A DNA stretch of 19,968 bases, from positions 1 through 19,968 of the forward strand of contig URCP01000050.1 in assembly GCA_900546315.1 (NCBI GenBank), in the 5' to 3' direction. Every line of letters starts with the position of its first letter. Position 1 is the first letter of the stretch. The notes beneath the pieces were generated by a model, which saw only the letters and a list, made by a program, of their open reading frames with translations, made no database searches and was not told the origin of the DNA. A program made the translations under genes and the position numbers. Source of the stretch: an uncultured Eubacteriales bacterium. GTDB lineage: Bacteria; Bacillota; Clostridia; Oscillospirales; CAG-272. Below, one piece after another: positions 1 to 6,499 of the stretch.

Positions 1-38
1 GGGGAGGGGAACCTCTTTTCAAAGAGGTTCTCCTCCCC
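1..38 (-). terminator. Strong hairpin downstream of the GH106-like gene
   Basis: Arms at 1-18 and 21-38 pair over 18 positions with a 2-nt spacer; only position 8 breaks the perfect symmetry. The hairpin lies 15 bp beyond the stop codon of the minus-strand glycoside hydrolase gene, so an intrinsic terminator is the simplest reading. Whether a U-tract follows on the minus strand cannot be seen, because the window begins here. A dispersed palindromic repeat is the alternative. Confidence 0.6.
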
Positions 39-53
39 CCTGCAAATCAAAGG

Positions 54-3000
54 TTATTCGCCGATCCCCATCTTGACGAAGCAGTAGCGTTCGCGCCAGC
101 TGTCGGAAGAGTAGTTGCCGTGAGGTGAGAAGCTGCCGGGGTTTATTCCGTAGCTTTCGCCCTGCGGGTTGTGGTGGGGACCCATGAGGTTGCGGTTGCT
201 TACTATGAGTTCGACTGAGATTTTCGCGGTTTTGCCGGATTCCACGAAGTTTGTTATGTCGGCGTAGTAGTCTGCCCACATGAGGGTTTTAACGAATTCG
301 CCGTTGACATAGAGTTTCGCGAGGGCGGCGTAGGGCTTTTTGAGTTTTACGGCTACGCGTTTGCCGTAGGACTTTTTGATTTTTACGGTCTGGGAGAGGG
401 TGATCTTTCCGGAGAAGAAGGGGTATCCCTGGGTTACGATTTCGTCGCCGTGGAGTGAGTTTACCATGTTGCCGATTACGAAGCCGCCTTCGGTGAAGAG
501 GGCGCGGCGGGCGCCTTCGGTGTAGCCGGATTCCGAGAATACGCCGAAATCGCCGACGAGGTAGAAGCTTTCGAGTTCGGTGTCGTAGGTGAGTTTGTTG
601 CGTTCGGTTTCGAGGACGTTCTTGCCGAAGAGAACCTGGTAGACTTTTTCGCGCTGATAGAAGGAGCCTTCTACTATGATTTCGTTTTCACCGGTTTTTA
701 CTTTGTCGCGGATGTCGAAGGATTTGAAGGTCTTGTCCTTCCACCATGATTTGCCGTCGTAGGTGAGGGCGGAGCCGTTCACGGTGATCGTGAAGTCGTC
801 CGTGAGCTCGGAGACGAGTTTCATCCGGCGGATGGCGGTTATCTTCGCGGAACGGTCGATGTTGAAGGTGAAGCGGAGTTTGATCTTGTCGTTCGCGCGG
901 GCGGCGAGGAGGCGCTCCATTATGTCGAGAATATTCAGCGGCTCTGACCATGTATTCGTCTCGGATTCTTCGCCGAGAATATAGCTGCAAGTGTCGAGCG
1001 TGAGCTGGTTGTCGTCCGCGTTTTCGACTTCCCAGTCGTGACCGAGCGGGAGGACGAGAGCGGACTTTTCCTTGACCGTGACTTCCGGAAGATCGTTTCC
1101 GGTCAGGACAACATACGATTTCATCGGCTCAAAGTGCATATAGAGCGTGGTCTTCGCGCCGTCAAGTGTGTCGGGCTTTCTGACGCTCATGTCGACGAGG
1201 TCGAGGATGACAGCGGAGGAAGCGTCCGGAAGGATGATCTTCGCGTCATAGCCGTGCTCTTTGTCGTGGTTCTGGAAGAAATACGCCTTGTTTCCGTTTT
1301 CAAGGAGATTGACGCGGCAGTGAATCGAGCCGATCTCGCCGTTCTTGTCGGACACGGTGAGCTTCTTTATGCCGAGAGAGGTCAGAGCCGTGACGAGCAG
1401 TTCGCCGTCATAGACCGGCATGGACTCTATGTCATTCATGAACTCGCAGAGCTCGTCCGAGTGAGCGCCGTCGACCATTGTCGGCTTGTCTCCGAGCGAC
1501 CAGATCTTTCCGCCGTTCGCGGCGAATTCCTTCAGAAGTTCAAAGGTCTTCGCGTCAAGGGTGAGCATCGATGGGATCATGACATACTTATACGAGCACA
1601 GACCGACCTTGAAGGTCTTCCCTTCGACCGAGCCGTGTCCGGCGAGTATGCACTCGTCGCCGAGATGATAGCCGATGTGGTTTCCGGAGAGAATATCGAG
1701 AGCGCGGAGAAGGTCGCGGTCGAACTTCTGCACCTCGGCGCTGTTGGTGCCGTTGTACGCGATATATCCGGTGTGCATCGGGTGAATGAGAAGGACTTCG
1801 GCTTCTTCGTCAGAGTCAGCGCAGAGCTTTCCAAGGCGCGCGAAATAGTCGTTGAACGCCTTGTAGTCGTCCCACCACGGGGACTGATAGAACATGGACG
1901 GCGGATAGTCGCGCTTCCTGAGACCTCTTATCGAGTAGCCCTCAAGGTGCTGGCACATGAAGTTGATGCCGTTCAGGTACTGCCACTCGGCGATCCACTT
2001 GAGCTCCTCGAAGCTGACGTCCCAGCCGCAGCACGCGTAGGTCTCGGAGAGAACGTGCTTCTTGCCGAGCTGCTTTGCCGCCGAGCCGACCTGCTTCGGG
2101 ATGAGCGGCGACGCTATGCCGCGGCCGAGCCAGTCCATTCCCGGGATGTGCATATACTCATAGAGCGGCATGACGCCGGCGGTGCACGCCATCTGACAAT
2201 AGAGGCTGTCCTCCATCATCGCGTGCCCTGTGAACTTGCAGTTGTGCTTCTCGCACCAATCATAAATCTGCTTGCCGAAGGACTCAGTATAGAGACGGCT
2301 GACGACTCTCCAGAAATCGAAGCGGAACTTCTCATACCCCTCGCGCTCGACAAAGAGCAGCGGGAGCTTTTCTATCGGACTGTAGCCGTTGGTCTTCTCG
2401 AATTCCTTCTCCATTACATAAGACCACGGTATCTTGCACCTCGCGAACTGCGGCTCGTCGGTGAAGAAGCCGGGCATCGACGCCCCGCCGAAATCCTCGC
2501 CGAGCTTTTTCTTATATACCTCATAGGTGCATTTGAGAAACGCCTTGACGACGGCGGGGTTCAGGATATCGACATAGTCCGCGTTCTTCTCGTGAACCAT
2601 GTAATAGATCTCCTCATCCGCTCTCGCGGCGCTCTTTGCGGCGCGTATCTTCATGCCGAGGAAACGGCAGCCGTCCTTCGATATTCCGTAGAAACCGAGC
2701 AGTTTGCCCTCCGGAGTCGTCGCCTCGTACTTGTGCAGCTCGAGCCAGCGGACATGATATCTGTCGCCCATGCCCGACACGATTCCGCCGCCGAATCCGC
2801 TCGGCCAGCCGTTCTCGTCATAGCTCCAGGATTCCATCCCTGTCTTCTTTCCCTCGTCGACGCAGGCGTTTATGCAGTCGAACCAGTCGTCGGACAGATA
2901 CTCGGTGATGAGTCCTCCGCGCGCGTGCATGAAATATCCGCCGAGCCCGACACGCTTCATCTCGCGTATCTGCTCACGGAGAGTGTCCGGATCGAGCTTG

Positions 3001-3074
3001 TCGTTCCAGGACCAGAAGGGGTGTCCGCGGTATTCGGCGGACGGGTCACAAAGTTCCGTTATTATGTCTTTCAT
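54..3074 (-). CDS. GH106-like glycoside hydrolase (alpha-L-rhamnosidase family), cytoplasmic
   Basis: This 1006-aa protein resembles the large GH106-type (Glyco_hydro_106) hydrolases that release terminal sugars, typically L-rhamnose, from plant or microbial polysaccharides. Seen: an N-terminal barrel start with PFWSWND (residues 19-25), GGYFMHARGG (45-54) and YDENGWPSG (85-93), a pattern typical of this group. A Tyr/Trp-rich middle follows (PPSMFYQSPWWDDY), and a beta-rich C-terminal half could hold galactose-binding or jelly-roll domains. No signal peptide is visible, so imported oligosaccharides are the likely substrate. The ATG at 3074 has GAAAGGA about 10 nt upstream. It is the last gene of a co-directional run, 73 bp after a membrane protein gene. 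The last ~650 bp prefer AAA/GAA codons, while the 5' part prefers AAG/GAG. The family call is good; substrate specificity is inferred and could differ. Confidence 0.8.
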   Translation of the reverse strand: MKDIITELCDPSAEYRGHPFWSWNDKLDPDTLREQIREMKRVGLGGYFMHARGGLITEYLSDDWFDCINACVDEGKKTGMESWSYDENGWPSGFGGGIVSGMGDRYHVRWLELHKYEATTPEGKLLGFYGISKDGCRFLGMKIRAAKSAARADEEIYYMVHEKNADYVDILNPAVVKAFLKCTYEVYKKKLGEDFGGASMPGFFTDEPQFARCKIPWSYVMEKEFEKTNGYSPIEKLPLLFVEREGYEKFRFDFWRVVSRLYTESFGKQIYDWCEKHNCKFTGHAMMEDSLYCQMACTAGVMPLYEYMHIPGMDWLGRGIASPLIPKQVGSAAKQLGKKHVLSETYACCGWDVSFEELKWIAEWQYLNGINFMCQHLEGYSIRGLRKRDYPPSMFYQSPWWDDYKAFNDYFARLGKLCADSDEEAEVLLIHPMHTGYIAYNGTNSAEVQKFDRDLLRALDILSGNHIGYHLGDECILAGHGSVEGKTFKVGLCSYKYVMIPSMLTLDAKTFELLKEFAANGGKIWSLGDKPTMVDGAHSDELCEFMNDIESMPVYDGELLVTALTSLGIKKLTVSDKNGEIGSIHCRVNLLENGNKAYFFQNHDKEHGYDAKIILPDASSAVILDLVDMSVRKPDTLDGAKTTLYMHFEPMKSYVVLTGNDLPEVTVKEKSALVLPLGHDWEVENADDNQLTLDTCSYILGEESETNTWSEPLNILDIMERLLAARANDKIKLRFTFNIDRSAKITAIRRMKLVSELTDDFTITVNGSALTYDGKSWWKDKTFKSFDIRDKVKTGENEIIVEGSFYQREKVYQVLFGKNVLETERNKLTYDTELESFYLVGDFGVFSESGYTEGARRALFTEGGFVIGNMVNSLHGDEIVTQGYPFFSGKITLSQTVKIKKSYGKRVAVKLKKPYAALAKLYVNGEFVKTLMWADYYADITNFVESGKTAKISVELIVSNRNLMGPHHNPQGESYGINPGSFSPHGNYSSDSWRERYCFVKMGIGE

Positions 3075-3147
3075 TATTTCATTCCTTTCGATGAAAGATA
3101 TTTCTGAGTTTGGATTCCAGCGGGACAGCTGTCGCGCCGGATCAAAG

Positions 3148-4509
3148 TCACATATATTTGTACTCGACCTGCGAGTAAAGCTGGTCGTTGACGCTCTTCA
3201 TGTATATCCACCATATGCCGTTCGCGAGGAAAGGCACGAGCCAGAACTGCGGCGCGCCGAAGTCGATGTCCGCGCGGAACATGAGGTAGACAATATTCAG
3301 CACAAAAACGACAACGAACAGAACGAACGCCACTACGTACCGTCTGTCAAGCTCGCGCTGCTGTGCCGTATAGATGTCGATGAGCCGTCTGTCACTTGTG
3401 TCAGGGTCAGGACCAAGGTGCATTATAATGACGCGCCTTAACTGCTTAATTACCATAAACACCGATGCAAGCATCAGAGCGTACTCAACAGCTGAAAGTA
3501 TCCTCGAGACATTATAGAGATCATAAGCCGCGAAGTTCCTGTAGACGCTGTCGAGCTCAAACAGAGCCGAGAACACGGTCGAAACCGCGAAGGACACCGC
3601 CGAGACCGCGGTGAACGCCACGCAGACGATCTTCGCCGGCTTTATGTCGGTCGTGAACTTCGAGAGCTTCCACATCGCCGCGACAAGAAGCAGACCGCCG
3701 ATGAAATTCGGAATGACGTTCATCCCATCGAACCACATATTGAGGAAGAACACCGGAGCCGCCGTAATGAGCGCGAGAACCGTATAAAGCGCGCGCCTGA
3801 ACGCGAGACCTATGTCGTTCCCGACCTCGAGATCGTACTGATCGGAAACCCTCTTCATGAATTCCTTGTCGTTCCCGATGCGCTTCCAGTACGGGATGAT
3901 GCTGATGAGCCAGAGTATGCCCGTCAGCGCAGTCAGGAATATGCCGACGCCGAGCAGCGGGTACTTGTAGCGCGCGAAATCTATCTGCACGCCCGCCGTG
4001 ACATATCCGGAATACTCATAGCTCGAGAGCGAGCAGAGCTCAGGGATTACAGCGAGGACATTCTTCGCAATAAAGAACATAAAGGTGATCGTGCGCACGT
4101 TCTTGTAGTCCCTGTACACCGACCTGCCGTTGAACCTCGTGCCGAAATACTCGAAGCCGTCGAATATCCGCCCGATCGCCGGGAGCATATAGATAAGCTC
4201 CAGTATCGCGAAACCGAACGTGAAAATAAGCACATACGTGTCGTCGACAACCGGAACGAGCGCCATGAAAAGCATCTTGAGCAGCATCAGCCACCTGAGC
4301 TTCTGAAGCCCCTGTATCGCGTCGGATATTCCGGGACACAGATCCCCCCACTTGCGCAGCCCGTTTATGAGCAGCACCACTCCGAAGAAATCCGGGAGCG
4401 GGTCTATTATGTTTATGCACGGGTTGAAGAAGAACACCGCGGACGCGATGAGGCTTCCGATACCCATTTTCTTCGCGAGCGATACCTCGCCGCCAGATTT
4501 CTCTTTCAT
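3148..4509 (-). CDS. Multi-pass membrane protein with internal duplication, function unknown
   Basis: I do not recognise a named family for this 453-aa protein. It has about eight to ten hydrophobic segments (around residues 18-35, 72-90, 92-112, 140-158, 185-205, 240-258, 265-282, 292-318, 335-356, 390-411). Residues 27-55 (FFFNPCINIIDPLPDFFG and on) align without gaps to residues 254-282 (FFLNMWFDGMNVIPNFIGG and on), sharing FFxN, the Pro at 40/267 region, F-x-G and a following LL-x-x-x-x-x-K. The two halves therefore look like a tandem duplication. The 221-aa membrane protein two genes upstream has one copy of the same motif. The start is supported by GGAGGT about 8 nt before the ATG at 4509. 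The gene begins 32 bp after azlD and is probably co-transcribed with it. A transport or sensory role is possible but unsupported. Confidence 0.8.
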   Translation of the reverse strand: MKEKSGGEVSLAKKMGIGSLIASAVFFFNPCINIIDPLPDFFGVVLLINGLRKWGDLCPGISDAIQGLQKLRWLMLLKMLFMALVPVVDDTYVLIFTFGFAILELIYMLPAIGRIFDGFEYFGTRFNGRSVYRDYKNVRTITFMFFIAKNVLAVIPELCSLSSYEYSGYVTAGVQIDFARYKYPLLGVGIFLTALTGILWLISIIPYWKRIGNDKEFMKRVSDQYDLEVGNDIGLAFRRALYTVLALITAAPVFFLNMWFDGMNVIPNFIGGLLLVAAMWKLSKFTTDIKPAKIVCVAFTAVSAVSFAVSTVFSALFELDSVYRNFAAYDLYNVSRILSAVEYALMLASVFMVIKQLRRVIIMHLGPDPDTSDRRLIDIYTAQQRELDRRYVVAFVLFVVVFVLNIVYLMFRADIDFGAPQFWLVPFLANGIWWIYMKSVNDQLYSQVEYKYM

Positions 4510-4541
4510 TGGCAGACCTCCAGAAATATTTCAGATCAGAC

Positions 4542-4874
4542 CTAAAAAACAAGCTGTACAAGCAGCATATACACTATCGTTCCGCCCGCGATCGACACGA
4601 GCATCTGCCGCCATTTCAGGTGCAGAACCGCGACAACCGCGACCGCTATCAGCTCCGGCAGTCCGAACGGCCACGAGAACGGATGAACGCCCTTCAGGCA
4701 GTACACGACAAGAAGCCCGAAAACCGCCGCCGGCAGGACCTTTCCGATATATGAAACGAACGCCGGAGTCTTTTTCCCCGCCGGGAACAGGATAAACGGC
4801 AGGAATCTCGTGAGCATCGTCGCGAGCGCGACCGCCGCTATGGTGATTATCTGCTGCGACAGAGTCATTGTCAT
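4542..4874 (-). CDS. azlD: AzlD-type branched-chain amino acid exporter subunit
   Basis: This 110-aa hydrophobic protein has about four membrane segments and begins MTMTLSQQIITIAAVA, followed by LATMLTRFLPFILFP, the typical AzlD opening. AzlC and AzlD together form the LIV-E type exporter that pumps out leucine, isoleucine, valine and analogues such as azaleucine. The start at 4874 is chosen because AAAGGCGG sits about 8 nt upstream and its ATG overlaps the azlC TGA in an ATGA arrangement, the classic sign of translational coupling. An in-frame ATG at 4895 would lengthen it by 7 residues into azlC and has a weaker site. The length is normal for the family. The protein acts in the cytoplasmic membrane with AzlC. 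Confidence 0.9.
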   Translation of the reverse strand: MTMTLSQQIITIAAVALATMLTRFLPFILFPAGKKTPAFVSYIGKVLPAAVFGLLVVYCLKGVHPFSWPFGLPELIAVAVVAVLHLKWRQMLVSIAGGTIVYMLLVQLVF

Positions 4875-5672
4875 TTCGCGCCGCCTTTCTCGCATGGCGG
4901 CGTTCCGAACGCGCCGGTCGCCTCAAGCGGACGTCTCATCACGGTCAGCACCGCGAATATCACGATCATCGACGGGATGACGAAGTTATCCGCGCCGGAT
5001 ATCACAAGGCAGAGCGCGGACGCCGCGAGCCCGACGAGCGCCGGGACATGATTCTTATCCTTCATCCACTGCTCGAGGAAGATAACAACGAACATAGCCG
5101 TCATGACGAAATCAAGCCCGGTTGTATCAAATGTTATGACCGACCCGAATATACCGCCGAGCGTCGCGCCACAAACCCAGTATATCTGGTTCAGAAGCGT
5201 GACGAAGAGCATGAACAGCCCCTTGTCGACGCCCTCCGGTATATCCGCCGTGTAGTTTATCGAGAAAGTCTCGTCGCACATACCGTAGATCAGGTAGAAT
5301 TTCTTCTTCCCGGTCCCGCGAAACTTGTCGAGCATCGAGAGCCCGTAGAAAATGTGTCTCGCGTTGATCATCAGCGCCATAAGGAAGCACTGAAGCGGGT
5401 CAAAACCCGAAAGCAGCATACTCACCGTGACGAACTCGACCGACCCGGCGAAGATGACCATGCTCATGATCATCGGGTAAAGAAACGGAAACCCCGAGAC
5501 GTTCATATAGACGCCGTAGGTGAATCCGAGAAACAGAAAGCCGGTGAGTATCGGGATAGTCTCCGGGAACGCGGCTTTCAGCGCTTTTATGTATTTGTTG
5601 TCCTTTTTGTTTTTTTTGCGGCAGCGTGTCTGATGCGGTTTCCATCTTGCGCGGGGAATTCTTTCCTTTCAT
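4871..5672 (-). CDS. azlC: AzlC-type branched-chain amino acid exporter, apparent +1 frame change in A8 run
   Basis: AzlC is the large subunit of the LIV-E exporter. The uninterrupted reading frame from the ATG at 5506 gives 211 aa starting MNVSGFPFLYPMIMSMV and containing IFAGSVEFV and INARHIFYGLS, which are typical AzlC motifs. That start lacks the first membrane segment. The same frame continues upstream as coding-like sequence (KALKAAFPETIPILTGFLF, then LGFTYGVY) back to a stop at 5669-5671, with no ATG, GTG or TTG. A second frame opens at ATG 5672 (also ATG 5645) and reads METASDTLPQKK before the A8 run at 5611-5618 (minus-strand A's). One A fewer, or a +1 slip, joins the two frames into about 266 aa (257 from 5645). 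The stop overlaps azlD. The frame change is seen; whether it is a sequence error, transcript slippage or a real lesion is unknown. Confidence 0.8.
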
Positions 5673-5725
5673 TCCTTTTCTTTTCCGGACAGATGAGATT
5701 CCTCGCTGACGTTCCCGCCGTTTTT

Positions 5726-6391
5726 TTACTTTTTCTTTGGTTTCTTTGAATCGAGATACGCTTTGATGCGGTCATAGAGATTGTCGCGGTACGGCATCTC
5801 CTCGTCGCCCTCAAGGCATATCTTCATATAGCATGCGTATATCAGCGCCCAGACGAGCAGCATCCACACGACTCCGACAAGATACACCGCCGCGTTCGCG
5901 TAGGTCAGCAGCACGTTCGGCTGCGACGTCATATCCGCGAGCCTCGAGAGCAGTCCGGTAGACGAGAGCAGCTGCAAAAGATAATACACAGCCGTCAGCG
6001 ACAGCACCCGCACAGCCCGCGCCGCGAGCTTCGGCAGCTCAACCGACTTTGAGAGCGTGTAGATACCGAGCAGCAGAAACGCGTGATAGACGCCGATCGC
6101 GATTATGTAGACAAGCGTCAGCGGCGTATACAGCCACTTATCAAGCGTCTCCGACAGCGCGCCGGAGACCGACGCCGCCTGACACCCGAACATACCGACC
6201 GACAGCGCCCCCATCGGAACCAGAATGACCTTCGCGAGCCGGAAGAACCGGTTGCCCGGGCAGTAGAACGACAGCCTTCTCAGCGCCGAGAACATTATAA
6301 GCACGCCTATGATATCCGGGAGCAGATCGAACCCGTTATACGACAGCGGCAGGTAGAAAAAATATCCGATAAACAGTAATCCGAAGCCCAT
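5726..6391 (-). CDS. Membrane protein of 221 aa, single-unit relative of the 453-aa protein
   Basis: The function is not recognised. The protein has about five to six hydrophobic segments (near residues 3-18, 24-40, 53-72, 93-112, 128-145, 162-188) and a basic, soluble tail ending KKPKKK. Residues 11-40 (FFYLPLSYNGFDLLPDIIG and on) carry the same PD-x-x-G-V-L-x-x-x-x-x-L-R-x-L pattern, followed by YCPG, that the 453-aa protein shows as PDFFGVVLLINGLRK followed by LCPG. The two are therefore probably one family, here as a single unit. AAGGGAGAT about 6 nt before the ATG at 6391 supports the start. It is the first gene of the run leading into azlC (53 bp gap) and lies 108 bp after secA. No clear promoter is visible in that gap, so read-through from secA or an atypical promoter is likely. 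Confidence 0.75.
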   Translation of the reverse strand: MGFGLLFIGYFFYLPLSYNGFDLLPDIIGVLIMFSALRRLSFYCPGNRFFRLAKVILVPMGALSVGMFGCQAASVSGALSETLDKWLYTPLTLVYIIAIGVYHAFLLLGIYTLSKSVELPKLAARAVRVLSLTAVYYLLQLLSSTGLLSRLADMTSQPNVLLTYANAAVYLVGVVWMLLVWALIYACYMKICLEGDEEMPYRDNLYDRIKAYLDSKKPKKK

Positions 6392-6457
6392 CTGATCTCC
6401 CTTGCAGAATCGATAATCACCGCGGGAGCCTTATGTTCCCGGGAGTATCCCCACCCT

Positions 6458-6483
6458 CCGCCGCCGGAATTCCGGAACGGCGG
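6458..6483 (-). terminator. GC-rich inverted repeat after secA, possible terminator
   Basis: CCGCCG (6458-6463) and CGGCGG (6478-6483) enclose the palindrome CCGGAATTCCGG, 17 bp beyond the secA stop. A second small hairpin, CGGGA (6423-6427) with TCCCG (6437-6441), follows in the leader of the membrane protein gene. Neither has a U-run on the minus strand, so intrinsic termination is doubtful; partial termination or mRNA end stabilisation are alternatives. Confidence 0.35.
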
Positions 6484-6499
6484 ACAGGCGGAGACGTCG

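Noticed and set aside
1038..3107. Plus-strand open frame of 689 codons opposite the GH106-like gene
   Set aside because: It is the antisense shadow of a confident coding gene in high-GC DNA; the product is low-complexity, Val/Arg/Glu-rich and has no domain or ribosome site.
5611..5618. Programmed -1 frameshift on the azlC A8 run
   Set aside because: Joining the two frames needs +1 (or -2); a -1 slip leads into the third frame, so a classical slippery site does not fit.
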